Positions 8,388 to 17,428 of a stretch of 64,000 bases of DNA are shown piece after piece. The stretch comes from Luteibacter pinisoli. GTDB lineage: Bacteria > Pseudomonadota > Gammaproteobacteria > Xanthomonadales > Rhodanobacteraceae. Positions within the stretch are counted from its first letter, which is position 1; each line of letters begins with the position of its first letter. Made by a program: the position numbers and the translations under genes. Location: the NCBI RefSeq assembly GCF_006385595.1, contig NZ_CP041046.1, positions 2,728,001 through 2,792,000 of the forward strand, read 5' to 3'. Below the pieces are notes generated by a model. The model worked only from the letters and a program-made list of their open reading frames with translations. It was not told where the DNA came from and did no database searches.

Positions 8388-9287
8388 CTACTCGTCGTCC
8401 GGCCAGCGCGGCATGGCGGGCTTGTCCACGCGGGGCGCGGTGTCGCCCGCCTTCACGGCGTGCCACACGGCCAGGGCGTCGACGGTGGCGGCCACGTCAT
8501 GGACGCGCACGATGACGGCGCCGCGCTGCACGGCGATCAGTGCCCCGGCCACGGAGCCGGCGGCCCGGGCAGCGGGCTCGCTGCGGCCGGTGAGCTGGCC
8601 GATCATGCTCTTGCGCGACAGGCCGACGAACACCCCCGCGCCCAGCTCCGCGAAGCGGGCGGTCGCCCGCAGCAGGGCCAGGTTGTGCTCGAGGTTCTTG
8701 CCGAATCCGAAGCCCGGGTCCACCAGCACGCGGCGGCGGTCGATGCCGGCCAGCTCGCAGGCGAACAGGCGATCGGTAAGGAAACGATGGACTTCACCCA
8801 CGACGTCGTCGTACCGGGGGTCGTCCTGCATGCCGCGCGGCTCGCCCTGCATATGCATGAGGCATACCGGCACGCGCAGCTCCGCCGCGGTGTCCAGCGC
8901 GCCTTCGCGGCGCAGGGCGAACACGTCGTTGATCAGGCCCGCGCCCGCGGCCACGGCCGCGCGCATCACCTCGGGCTTGGAGGTGTCCACGGAAATCGGC
9001 AGGGTCGTCTCCGCGGCCAGCCGTTCGATCAACGGCACCACGCGGCGGATTTCTTCCTCGGCGGAGACATCGTCCGCGCCCGGGCGGGTGGACTCGCCCC
9101 CCACGTCGAGCATGTCCGCCCCCTCTTCCGCCAGGCGCATCGCATGGGCGTAAGCCGCTTCCAGCGAGGCGTGCTGGCCACCGTCGGAGAACGAATCCGG
9201 CGTGACGTTGACGATGCCTGCCACCCGCGGGCGATCCAGCACGAGCGCGCGGCCGTTGCAGTCCAGGGAGGTGGCGAAGAGATCCAT
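8388..9287 (-). CDS. folP: Dihydropteroate synthase
   Basis: FolP joins p-aminobenzoate to dihydropterin pyrophosphate in folate synthesis and is the sulfonamide target. The 299-residue product has the TIM-barrel signatures GIVNVTPDSFSDGG near residue 24, DVGGESTRPGA, SVDTSKPEV, LINDVFALR and the C-terminal VRVHDV. Length and order are standard. It follows orn by ten bases and precedes glmM, so the three are probably cotranscribed. Confidence 0.97.
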   Translation of the reverse strand: MDLFATSLDCNGRALVLDRPRVAGIVNVTPDSFSDGGQHASLEAAYAHAMRLAEEGADMLDVGGESTRPGADDVSAEEEIRRVVPLIERLAAETTLPISVDTSKPEVMRAAVAAGAGLINDVFALRREGALDTAAELRVPVCLMHMQGEPRGMQDDPRYDDVVGEVHRFLTDRLFACELAGIDRRRVLVDPGFGFGKNLEHNLALLRATARFAELGAGVFVGLSRKSMIGQLTGRSEPAARAAGSVAGALIAVQRGAVIVRVHDVAATVDALAVWHAVKAGDTAPRVDKPAMPRWPDDE

Positions 9288-9297
9288 GGCGGTGCCC

Positions 9298-9864
9298 TCA
9301 GCCCGGGTTCGGGCCGGCCAGGGGGCCGAGGAAACGGCGGTAGTAGCGCAGCTCGTCGATGGAGTCGCGGATGTCGGACAGCGCGGTGTGCGCCGAATCC
9401 TTCGCGAAGCCCTTGGCGATCTCCGGCGACCAGCGGCGCGACAGCTCTTTCAGCGTCGACACGTCGAGGTTGCGGTAGTGGAAATAGCGCTCCAGCTTCG
9501 GCATCTCGCGATGCATGAAGCGGCGGTCCTGGCAGATGGAGTTGCCGCACATCGGCGACTTGCCCGCGGGCACCCACTTCTGCAGGAAGGCGATGGTGGC
9601 GGCCTCGGCCTCTTCCGGCGTGGCATCCGACTCCACCGCGCGGCCCCACAGGCCCGAGCGCATGTGCTGGTTGCGGTTCCACGCGTCCATCTGCTGCAGG
9701 CGCGCATCCGCGTGGCTGATGGCGAACACCGGCCCTTCGGCAAGCACGTTCAGATCCTTGTCCGTCACCACGGTGGCGATCTCCAGGATGGAATCGTTAT
9801 CCGTGTCCAACCCGGTCATTTCCAGGTCAATCCAGATGAGGTTGTCGTCGTGCGCTGGCGTCAT
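9298..9864 (-). CDS. orn: Oligoribonuclease
   Basis: Orn degrades 2-5 nt RNA fragments to mononucleotides and, in c-di-GMP-signalling bacteria, clears pGpG. The 188-residue protein is a DEDDh exonuclease: IDLEMTG supplies Asp13 and Glu15, and AHTALSDIRDSI supplies the late His and Asp. Length matches the family. The ATG has an AGGAG site. Its role in pGpG removal fits the four GGDEF or EAL genes elsewhere in the window, though these are not linked in an operon. Confidence 0.96.
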   Translation of the reverse strand: MTPAHDDNLIWIDLEMTGLDTDNDSILEIATVVTDKDLNVLAEGPVFAISHADARLQQMDAWNRNQHMRSGLWGRAVESDATPEEAEAATIAFLQKWVPAGKSPMCGNSICQDRRFMHREMPKLERYFHYRNLDVSTLKELSRRWSPEIAKGFAKDSAHTALSDIRDSIDELRYYRRFLGPLAGPNPG

Positions 9865-9929
9865 GGGAGCTCCTTTGTATTAGCCAGTCTACCTCGCCGT
9901 CCCCTCCCCCTGCATGCGATGATCGCGTG

Positions 9930-11354
9930 ATGGCCGAACCGACCTTCTTCTGGCACGACTACGAAACCTTTGGCGCCGACCCGCGACGGGACCGCCCCAG
10001 CCAGTTCGCCGGCATCCGTACCGATGCCAACCTCGAGATCATCGGCGAGCCGGTGATGGTCTACTGTAAGCCGCCGCGGGACATGCCGCCGCAGCCGGCG
10101 GCCTGCCTGATCACCGGCATCGCCCCGCAGAAGGCCGAGCGTGAAGGCCTCTCCGAGGCGGAATTTGCCGCCGTGGTGCATGAGCAGCTGGCCATGCCGG
10201 GCACCTGCGGCGTGGGCTACAACTCGCTGCGCTTCGACGACGAGTTCACCCGGCACATCCTGTATCGCAATTTCTACGAGCCGTACGCCCGTGAATACGA
10301 GAACGGCAACTCGCGCTGGGACCTGATCGACCTGGTCCGCCTGTGCCAGGCCCTGCGCCCGGAAGGCATCACCTGGCCCACCCGCGAGGACGGCACGCCC
10401 AGCTTCAAGCTGGAGCACCTGGCCACGGCCAACCACCTCAAGCAGGACCGCGCCCACGATGCGCTGTCCGACGTGGAGGCCCTGATCGGGCTGGCCCGGC
10501 TGATCCGCACGCACCAGCCCAAGCTGTGGGACTGGTACTTCGCCCTGCGCCGCAAGCAGCGCGTGTTCGAACTGCTGGACGTGGCGGCGATGACGCCCGT
10601 GGTCCACGTCTCGTCCCGCTACCCGGCCAGCCGGCAATGCCTCACCGTGGTGGTGCCGCTCTCGGCGCACCCCTCGCGCTCCGGCGAGGTGATTGTGTAC
10701 GACCTCAGCGCCGACCCGACCGACCTGCTCAGCCTGGACGACGGCGACATCGCCGACCGCGTGTTCACCTCCCGGGCCGACCTGCCCGAGGGCGTGGAGC
10801 GGATCGCCCTGCGCACCGTGCGCGCCAACCACGCGCCGGCGCTGGCGCCGCTGTCCGTGCTGAAGGGCGCGGACCACGCACGGCTGGGCCTGGACATGGC
10901 CCTGGTGGAGAAGCACCTGGCGATGCTGCAGGCCGCCCCTGGCCTGGCGGAAAAGCTGCGCCGGGTCTACGGCCAGGCCGCGGACATGCCGCCGGCCGGC
11001 GATCCGGAGCTGGCCCTGTACGGCGGTTTCCTGCCCGATGCCGACCGCCGCCTGCTTGCCGAAGTGCGCGCGACGCCGCCGGCCCAGTTGGGCAGCGGCC
11101 GCTTCACCTTCCGCGACCCGCGCTACGCCGAGCTGCTGTTCCGCTACCGTGCCCGCAACTGGCCCGACACCCTGAGCGTGGACGAATACGAACGCTGGGA
11201 AGCCTTCCGCGTCGACCGCCTCACCCGCCACGGCCCGCTGACCACGCTGACCCTGGCCGACTACACCACCGAACTGGCTACCCTGCGCCTGTTGCCCGGC
11301 GCGCCCCTGCCCCTGCTCGACGAGCTGGAGGCCTGGGGCGAAACCCTGCTCTAG
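9930..11354 (+). CDS. sbcB: Exodeoxyribonuclease I
   Basis: ExoI is a 3'-5' single-strand DNA exonuclease working with RecA/RecJ in repair. The 474-residue product opens with the DEDDh site FFWHDYETFG (Asp10, Glu12), continues with the RFDDEFTRHILYRNFY segment, has AHDALSDVEALIGLARLI for the last catalytic residues, and carries the SH3-like and C-terminal ExoI domains (PLLDELEAWGE at the end). The ATG at 9930 is taken; a GTG one codon upstream is possible. It is divergent from orn over 65 bp. Confidence 0.95.
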   Translation: MAEPTFFWHDYETFGADPRRDRPSQFAGIRTDANLEIIGEPVMVYCKPPRDMPPQPAACLITGIAPQKAEREGLSEAEFAAVVHEQLAMPGTCGVGYNSLRFDDEFTRHILYRNFYEPYAREYENGNSRWDLIDLVRLCQALRPEGITWPTREDGTPSFKLEHLATANHLKQDRAHDALSDVEALIGLARLIRTHQPKLWDWYFALRRKQRVFELLDVAAMTPVVHVSSRYPASRQCLTVVVPLSAHPSRSGEVIVYDLSADPTDLLSLDDGDIADRVFTSRADLPEGVERIALRTVRANHAPALAPLSVLKGADHARLGLDMALVEKHLAMLQAAPGLAEKLRRVYGQAADMPPAGDPELALYGGFLPDADRRLLAEVRATPPAQLGSGRFTFRDPRYAELLFRYRARNWPDTLSVDEYERWEAFRVDRLTRHGPLTTLTLADYTTELATLRLLPGAPLPLLDELEAWGETLL

Positions 11355-11367
11355 AGTCCACCGACCG

Positions 11368-12057
11368 ATGCCGCATACCGCCTATTTCACGCCCGCCACC
11401 TTCAAGTTCTTCAAGGCGCTGGCCCGCAACAACAGCCGCGAGTGGTTCCAGGACCACAAGGCCGACTACGAGCGCCACGTGCGCGAGCCGTTCACGCAGC
11501 TGATCACCGACCTGCAGGCGCCGCTGGCGAAGATCAGCACGCATTACCGCGCCGACCCGCGCAAGGTCGGCGGCTCGCTGTACCGCATCCATCGCGATAC
11601 GCGCTTCGCCAACGACAAGCAGCCGTACAAGAACTGGCAGGGCTCGCGCTTCTTCCACGAGCGCCGGCACGAGATCCAGGCGCCGGGCTTCTACCTGCAC
11701 ATCCAGCCGGGCGACTGCTTCGCCGGCGGTGGCATGTGGCACCCGGAACCGCCGGTACTGAAAAAGCTGCGCGACTTCCTCGCCGACAATCCGGATTCGT
11801 GGAAGCGTGCCACGCATACGAAGGCGTTCACCGAGCGCTTTTCGTGGTGGGGCGAAAGCCTGGTGCGGCCGCCGCGCGGGTTCGATCCGACCCACGAGCT
11901 GATCGAAGACCTGAAGCGGAAGAACTTCGCCGCCGGGCAAAACTTCGACGAGGCCCTGGCGTGCTCCACGGAACTGCTGCCGTTCGTCGTCGACACCTTC
12001 AAGCGCCTTGCGCCGATGGTGGATTACCTGTGCGCGGCGCAGGAACTCGAGTTCTAG
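11368..12057 (+). CDS. DUF2461 (TIGR02453) family protein
   Basis: The 229-residue protein matches the DUF2461 family throughout: FFKALARNNSREWFQDHKADYE at the start, GGSLYRIHRDTRFANDKQPYK near residue 70 and GGGMWHPEPPVL near residue 120. No signal peptide or membrane segment is visible. The family is widespread in bacteria and its biochemical role is unknown to me. It follows sbcB by 13 bases, so it is likely in the same transcript. Confidence 0.85.
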   Translation: MPHTAYFTPATFKFFKALARNNSREWFQDHKADYERHVREPFTQLITDLQAPLAKISTHYRADPRKVGGSLYRIHRDTRFANDKQPYKNWQGSRFFHERRHEIQAPGFYLHIQPGDCFAGGGMWHPEPPVLKKLRDFLADNPDSWKRATHTKAFTERFSWWGESLVRPPRGFDPTHELIEDLKRKNFAAGQNFDEALACSTELLPFVVDTFKRLAPMVDYLCAAQELEF

Positions 12058-12070
12058 GCACCCTCGCCGC

Positions 12071-12454
12071 TCAGGTTTCGTAGAGCTCGATGGGCTGGTC
12101 GTCCGGGTCGGCGAAGAAGGTGAAGCGCTTGCTGGTGTATTCGTCGACGCGGATGGGTTCGCAGGCCACGCCGTGCGAACTCACCCGCGCCACGGCCGCG
12201 TCGATATCGTCCACGGCGAACGCGATATGCCGGAGGCCCTGGGCTTCCGGCCGCGACACGCGCGGCGGCGGCGAAGGAAACGAAAACAGCTCGATCTGCA
12301 CGCCGGGTGACACTTCCAGGTCCAGCTTCCACGAATCGCGCGCCGCGCGGTACACCTCGTGGACCACGCTCAATCCGAGCACCTCGGTGTAGAACGCCTT
12401 CGACCGCGGATAGTCCGAGCAGATGATGGCGACATGGTGGATGGCCTTCAGCAT
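12071..12454 (-). CDS. VOC family protein, YaeR/GloA2-like
   Basis: This 127-residue glyoxalase-fold protein follows E. coli YaeR closely: HHVAIICSDYPRSKAFYTEV at the start, AARDSWKLDL and QIELFSFPSPPPRVSRPEA in the middle, LRHIAFAVDDIDAAVA, and the end TFFADPDDQPIELYE. The metal-binding positions of the VOC fold (His near 7, Glu near 55, His near 77, Glu near 124) are conserved. The substrate is not known. The gene ends 13 bases from the convergent DUF2461 gene and lies just downstream of epmA, with two bases between. Confidence 0.88.
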   Translation of the reverse strand: MLKAIHHVAIICSDYPRSKAFYTEVLGLSVVHEVYRAARDSWKLDLEVSPGVQIELFSFPSPPPRVSRPEAQGLRHIAFAVDDIDAAVARVSSHGVACEPIRVDEYTSKRFTFFADPDDQPIELYET

Positions 12455-12456
12455 GC

Positions 12457-13410
12457 TCAGGCCTCGTCGAACGGGAACGCGAGCACGTCGGCAATGCGGT
12501 CGGTATCGGCCAGCACCATCAGCAGGCGCTCCACGCCCAGGGCCACGCCCGCGCAGTCGGGCATCTTGCCGAGCACGGCGAGCAGCTTCTCGTCGATGGG
12601 CACTTCCACCGCGCCGCGTTCGCGACGTACCGCGTTATCGCGTTCGAACCGCGCGCGCTGTTCCTTCGGATCGTTGAGCTCGTGGTACCCGTTGGCCACT
12701 TCATACGGGCCGACGTACACCTCGAAGCGTTCGGCCACCGGCGGATCCTCGTGGCGGATGCGCGCCAGCGCGCATTGCGAGGCCGGGAAGTCCGAGACCA
12801 CGGTGATGCGATCGCGGGTGAAGGTCGGCTGGATGCGATGGGTCATCAGCAGGTCGAGCCAGTCGTCGCGGGTGAGGCCTTCGCCGTTGAGGCCCACGTC
12901 GCCCAGGGCGGCCTGCAGACGCTCCACCGGGTCGGTGAGCGCATCCACGCCCAGGGCGTCGTGGAACAGGCCACGGTAGGTGGTCTCCACGATGTTGAAG
13001 TTGCGGCCGGCCTGCAGCATCAGTTGCTCCAGCAGGTCGAGCACCTCGCGCGCCAGCTGGCTTTCATCCCAGCCCACCCGGTACCACTCAAGCATGGTGA
13101 ATTCGGGGTTGTGCCGGCCGCCGGCCTCGCCGTCGCGGAATACGCGACCCAGCTCGTAGCAGTCACCCACGCCTGCGGCTAGCAGGCGCTTGAGCGGGAA
13201 CTCCGGCGACGTACGCAGCCAGCGCTGCGGGGCGCCGGCATCCACGTGGCCGCTGAAGCGGGTGTGGAAACTCTGGATGTTCGGGTCCGTATTGCCGGCC
13301 GCCGAGAGCATGGGCGTTTCCACTTCCAGCACTTTGCGCCCGGCGAAGAACGTGCGGATCCGCGCATAGGTCTGCGCACGCAGGTGGAGCTGCTTCATGT
13401 CCTTGCTCAT
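12457..13410 (-). CDS. epmA: EF-P--(R)-beta-lysine ligase
   Basis: EpmA (PoxA/GenX/YjeA) is a lysyl-tRNA synthetase-like enzyme that attaches beta-lysine to elongation factor P. The 317-residue product lacks the anticodon-binding domain of LysS and has only the class II catalytic core: VLEVETPMLSAAGNTDPNIQSF, RWLRTSPEFPLKRLLAAG and FRDGEAGGRHNPEFTMLEWY, ending with ALGVERLLMVLADTDRI. An alternative start is ATG 13398. It overlaps the ligA stop by four bases (ATGA), so the two are translationally coupled. epmB and efp are not in the window. Confidence 0.94.
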   Translation of the reverse strand: MSKDMKQLHLRAQTYARIRTFFAGRKVLEVETPMLSAAGNTDPNIQSFHTRFSGHVDAGAPQRWLRTSPEFPLKRLLAAGVGDCYELGRVFRDGEAGGRHNPEFTMLEWYRVGWDESQLAREVLDLLEQLMLQAGRNFNIVETTYRGLFHDALGVDALTDPVERLQAALGDVGLNGEGLTRDDWLDLLMTHRIQPTFTRDRITVVSDFPASQCALARIRHEDPPVAERFEVYVGPYEVANGYHELNDPKEQRARFERDNAVRRERGAVEVPIDEKLLAVLGKMPDCAGVALGVERLLMVLADTDRIADVLAFPFDEA

Positions 13411-15797
13411 GGCGCGACGCCATGTTGCGCGAGCAAGGCGATGAGGTCGGCCTCGGTGTGTACCGGCACGCCGAGCTCGTTGGCCTTGTCCAGCTTTGAA
13501 CCGGCCGCTTCGCCCGCGAACACGCCCGTGGTTTTCTTCGAGACCGAACCGGCCACCTTGGCGCCGAGCGATTCGAGGCGCTCGGTGGCGTCATCGCGCT
13601 TGAGCGTGTCCATGGTGCCGGTGATGACGTAGGTGTGGCCTTCCAGCGGCAACGCTGCCGCCGACTTCGCCGGCAAGGCATCCAGCAAGGCGCGCATGGC
13701 CCAGTCGCTGCGGGCGAGCTCGGCGGCCTGGCGTTCATTCGCCAGGTAGGCGGTGAGGTTGGAGGCGGCGGCCTGCGGCACGCCCGCCACGATCCACTGG
13801 TGCTCGCTGGCCGTCACCAGCGCTTCCAGCGAGGCGTACTGCTTGCCCAGCAGCGCCGTGCTCTTCGGGCCGAGCTTGCTGATCTTGGCCGAATCCAGCA
13901 GCACGTCGAGGCCGAGGCGGTCGCGAAGCTTGGGCGACGGCGCGCCCTCGTCGGCGAATGTAATGCCGGCCGCCAGCAGCGCATCGACCACCTTCTCATT
14001 GCCTTCCTGCGCGAAGAACGCCGCGATGGACGTGGCCACCTCGTCGCCGATATCCGGCAGGACGCGCAGCACCGGCGCCGGCGTGCTGCGTACATAGGAC
14101 AGCGAGCCCAGCCACAGGGCCAGCGTCTTCGCCGTGCTCTCGCCGATGTGCATGATGCCCAGGCCGAACAGGAAGCGCGGCAGCGTCGAGTTCTTGCTTG
14201 CCTCGATCGACTCGACGAGGTTCTCCGCCCACTTGGTCGCGACCTTGCCCTGCTTCACCGTCTCCGGCGTGCTGCCGTCGCGCTCGTCGGCGCGGCGCTT
14301 CATGTCGATGAAGCGCTCCACGGTGAGCCCGTAAAGGTCGGCCGGCGTCTTGACCATGTCGAACTCGACCAGCGCGTCGACGAAACGATCGCCCAGGCCG
14401 TCGATATCCATGGCACGGCGGGACGCGAAATGAATGATCGCCTCCTTGCGCTGCGCGGCGCAGATCAGGCCACCCGAGCAGCGATACGCCGCCGCGCCTT
14501 CCTCACGGATGATTTCCGAGTTGCACACCGGACAGGTGGCCGGCATCTGCCAGGGCACGGTGTGTGCGGGGCGCTGGTCTTCCACCACGCGGGCCACTTC
14601 CGGGATGACATCGCCGGCGCGACGCACGATCACGGTGTCGCCCACGCGCACGTCGAGACGCGCCACCTGGTCGGCGTTATGCAGCGTGGCGTTGGTGACG
14701 GTAACACCGCCGACCTGCACGGGCGTGAGCCGTGCCACGGGCGTGGCGGCACCGGTGCGGCCGATCTGGATCTCGATCGCCTCCACCGTCGTCGTCTGTT
14801 CCTGCGCGGGGTATTTGTGCGCGATGGCCCAGCGCGGCGCGCGCGAGACGAAGCCCATTTCCTGCTGGCCGGCGTAGTCGTCGAGCTTGTAGACCACGCC
14901 ATCGATGTCATACGGCAGGCTGTCACGCTTCGCGCCGATCTTGCGGAAGTACGCGATGAGGCCCTCGAAGCCCTTCGCCGTCGAAACTTCCGGCGATACC
15001 GGGAAACCCCACTCGCGCAGCTTCTGCAGCGTGGCGGAATGCGTGTCCGGCAGTTCGCCCTCCTCGACGCGGCCCACGGCGTAGGCGAAGAAGGCCAGCG
15101 GGCGCTTCGCGGTAATCGCCGGATCCAGCTGGCGCAGCGAGCCCGCGGCGCCATTGCGCGGGTTGGCCAGCGGCTTGTCGCCGGTGGCGCGGGCGCGTTC
15201 GTTGAAGGCCTCGAAGCCGGCGCGCGGCATGATCACTTCGCCACGCACCTCCAGCACCCGCGGCCAGCCTTCGCCGCGCAGGCGCAGCGGAATCGCCTTG
15301 ACGGTGCGCAGGTTGGCGGTAACGTCCTCGCCCACCGCGCCATCGCCACGCGTCGCGCCCTGCACGAACACGCCGTTTTCGTAGCGCAGGCTGATCGCGA
15401 GGCCATCGAGCTTCGGCTCCACCGAGAACACCGGCTCGCGGCGTCCGAGGGTCTGCTCGATCCGGCGCTCGAAATCGGCCACCTCGCGGTACTTCTCGCG
15501 GTCGCTGTCGCCTTCAGTCTCGAACGCGTTGCCCAGCGAGAGCATCGGCACCGCATGGGTGACTTCAGCGAAACCGCCGTGCGCGCGGGCGCCCACGCGA
15601 CGGGTCGGCGAATCGGCCGTGGCGAGCTCCGCGTACTGCGCTTCCAGCGCCTCCAGCTCACGCATGAGCTTGTCGTAGTCGGCGTCCGGGATCGTCGGGT
15701 TGTCGAGGACGTGGTAGCGGTAATTCGCGTCTTCGATGCGCTGGCGCAGCTCGGTGGCACGCGCGACGGCGTCGACGGGGGCGATGGCTGGGGACAT
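13407..15797 (-). CDS. ligA: NAD-dependent DNA ligase
   Basis: LigA seals DNA nicks during replication. The 796-residue protein has the Ia domain with the NMN pocket (YRYHVLDNPTIPDADYD), the adenylation domain with the nucleophile Lys129 in EPKLDGLAI, the OB fold, a four-Cys zinc finger (CPVCNSEI... CSGGLICAAQ, about 417-440), HhH repeats and a C-terminal BRCT domain (GHTYVITGTMDTLKRDDATE). It is about 120 residues longer than E. coli LigA, as I recall for Xanthomonadales ligases. A TTG two codons upstream is possible; the ATG at 15797 is preferred. It is cotranscribed with epmA and divergent from the MFS gene. Confidence 0.96.
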   Translation of the reverse strand: MSPAIAPVDAVARATELRQRIEDANYRYHVLDNPTIPDADYDKLMRELEALEAQYAELATADSPTRRVGARAHGGFAEVTHAVPMLSLGNAFETEGDSDREKYREVADFERRIEQTLGRREPVFSVEPKLDGLAISLRYENGVFVQGATRGDGAVGEDVTANLRTVKAIPLRLRGEGWPRVLEVRGEVIMPRAGFEAFNERARATGDKPLANPRNGAAGSLRQLDPAITAKRPLAFFAYAVGRVEEGELPDTHSATLQKLREWGFPVSPEVSTAKGFEGLIAYFRKIGAKRDSLPYDIDGVVYKLDDYAGQQEMGFVSRAPRWAIAHKYPAQEQTTTVEAIEIQIGRTGAATPVARLTPVQVGGVTVTNATLHNADQVARLDVRVGDTVIVRRAGDVIPEVARVVEDQRPAHTVPWQMPATCPVCNSEIIREEGAAAYRCSGGLICAAQRKEAIIHFASRRAMDIDGLGDRFVDALVEFDMVKTPADLYGLTVERFIDMKRRADERDGSTPETVKQGKVATKWAENLVESIEASKNSTLPRFLFGLGIMHIGESTAKTLALWLGSLSYVRSTPAPVLRVLPDIGDEVATSIAAFFAQEGNEKVVDALLAAGITFADEGAPSPKLRDRLGLDVLLDSAKISKLGPKSTALLGKQYASLEALVTASEHQWIVAGVPQAAASNLTAYLANERQAAELARSDWAMRALLDALPAKSAAALPLEGHTYVITGTMDTLKRDDATERLESLGAKVAGSVSKKTTGVFAGEAAGSKLDKANELGVPVHTEADLIALLAQHGVAP

Positions 15798-15882
15798 GTG
15801 CAAGGCCTGTGATGAAGCGCGGAACTGACGCGACCCTAAAGGGTCGGCCGAAGACGCGTCAAAAGCAACATCCGGCTTCCGT

Positions 15883-15888
15883 TATAAT
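15883..15888 (+). promoter_or_regulatory. Consensus TATAAT -10 box, nearly leaderless MFS transcript
   Basis: A perfect TATAAT ends nine bases before the MFS start codon at 15898. Transcription would begin near 15895, leaving about three bases of leader and no room for a ribosome site. The region 17 bp upstream has no convincing -35 box. Either the transcript is leaderless or the real start is an internal codon. Confidence 0.5.
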
Positions 15889-15897
15889 CCGCAGGCC

Positions 15898-17373
15898 ATG
15901 CCCGCCGATGACGTCATTACCCAGCCCACCGTCCCTGACGTCCACCCGCTCCCCACCGACACCCCGGCCCTGGCCCCCGCCCAGCCCTCGAGCAAGGCCC
16001 GCTATCGCGGCCTGATCTGGCTGGTGGCGGCCGGCTTCTTCATGCAGGCGCTGGATTCCACCATCGTCAACACGGCCGTGCCGTCCATCGCCAACGCGCT
16101 GGACGTGACCCCGCTGAGCATGCGCACGGCGCTGACCAGCTACGTGCTGACCCTGGCGATCTTCATCCCGATGAGCCCGTGGCTGTGCGACCGCTTCGGC
16201 ACGCGCAAGGTGTATGGCGGCGCCATCCTGGTGTTCGCGCTGGGCTCGCTGTTGTGCGGTATCGCACAGACGCTGCCGCAGCTGGTGGCCTCGCGCATCG
16301 TGCAGGGCCTGGGCGGCGCCGCGCTGATGCCGGTGGGCCGCTACGTGCTGGTGCGCAGCATCGACCGCCGCGACTTCGTCAGCTCGATGAGCACCGTGGC
16401 CACCTTCGGCCTGCTCGGCTCCGTGTTCGGGCCGCTACTCGGCGGTGCCATCGTGGAATACACCCACTGGCGGCTGATCTTCCTGCTCAACGTGCCCGTG
16501 AGCCTGGTCGGCCTGTGGCTGAACAAGCGCGAGATGCCCGACTTCCGGCCCGACCGCGCCAATCCCTTCGATACCCTCGGCTTCGTGCTGTTCGCCGGCA
16601 CCTCCGCCCTGGCGCTGCTGATGGCCGAAACGCTGGGCGGCCACGGCCAGCCGCTGTGGATCGCCGCATGCGCGGTGGGCGCCCTGGCGCTGGGCGCGCT
16701 TTACGTGCGGCATAGCCGCCGGGTGGCGTACCCCGTGAGCGACCTGTCGCTGCTGAAGATCCGCAGCGTATGGGTGGCCCTGGCCGGCAACCTGTTCACC
16801 CGCCTGGGCGTCTCTGGCATGTACCTGCTGCTGGTGCTGTTCCTGCAGATCGGCTGTGGCTGGTCGCCGCTGGTGGCCGGCATGATGATGGTGCCGCAGG
16901 CGCTGGGCTCGATCTCGGTCAAGCCGTTCATCCACCGCCTGCTCGCCCACTTCGGCTATCGCCGGCTGCTGCTCGGCAACACCATCCTCGTCAGCGGCGT
17001 GCTCTGCTCGTTCGCGCTGCTGGATACCGATACGCCGACGTGGATCATCGCCTTGTTCGTCTACGTCTACGGCGCGGTGATGTCGGTGCAGTACACCTCA
17101 ATGAACACGCTGGCCTATGTGGACGTGGACGTGAAGCAGGCCTCGATGGCCTCGTCCATGGCCTCGACCGCGCAGTACCTGTCGATGAGTTTTGGCATCG
17201 CGCTGGCCACCCTGCTGATGGCCGGCTTCCTGGGCACCTCGGACAAGCACCCGTACGTGTGGGCGTTCCGCTGGTCGGTGATCACCATGGGCCTGATTAC
17301 CCTGGCGGCCAGCTGGATCTTCAGCCGCCTGCGCGACACGCGTGAACCGAAGGTCGCCAGCGCGGCCGGTTAG
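15898..17373 (+). CDS. MFS transporter, DHA2 family, MdtD-like
   Basis: The 491-residue protein begins with a Pro-rich cytoplasmic tail (residues 1-38), then the DHA2 signature FFMQALDSTIVNTAVPSIA, and has about 14 membrane helices. Other matches to E. coli MdtD include LCDRFGTRKVYGGAILVFALG, RIVQGLGGAALMPVGRYVLV, the helix-8 region FLQIGCGWSPLVAGMMMVP and YTSMNTLAYVDV. It probably exports drugs or metabolites using the proton gradient. It is not next to RND pump genes, unlike mdtD in E. coli. The start codon follows a TATAAT box too closely for a normal leader; a later start would still keep all helices. Confidence 0.88.
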   Translation: MPADDVITQPTVPDVHPLPTDTPALAPAQPSSKARYRGLIWLVAAGFFMQALDSTIVNTAVPSIANALDVTPLSMRTALTSYVLTLAIFIPMSPWLCDRFGTRKVYGGAILVFALGSLLCGIAQTLPQLVASRIVQGLGGAALMPVGRYVLVRSIDRRDFVSSMSTVATFGLLGSVFGPLLGGAIVEYTHWRLIFLLNVPVSLVGLWLNKREMPDFRPDRANPFDTLGFVLFAGTSALALLMAETLGGHGQPLWIAACAVGALALGALYVRHSRRVAYPVSDLSLLKIRSVWVALAGNLFTRLGVSGMYLLLVLFLQIGCGWSPLVAGMMMVPQALGSISVKPFIHRLLAHFGYRRLLLGNTILVSGVLCSFALLDTDTPTWIIALFVYVYGAVMSVQYTSMNTLAYVDVDVKQASMASSMASTAQYLSMSFGIALATLLMAGFLGTSDKHPYVWAFRWSVITMGLITLAASWIFSRLRDTREPKVASAAG

Positions 17374-17428
17374 CGGCTACGCTCGGGGTGCCGCGCCTTT
17401 TGGCGGCGTCGGATCAGGAACGATCACC

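Noticed and set aside
13635..15812. 725-codon plus-strand open frame opposite ligA
   Set aside because: Antisense shadow of ligA; no domain and biased composition.
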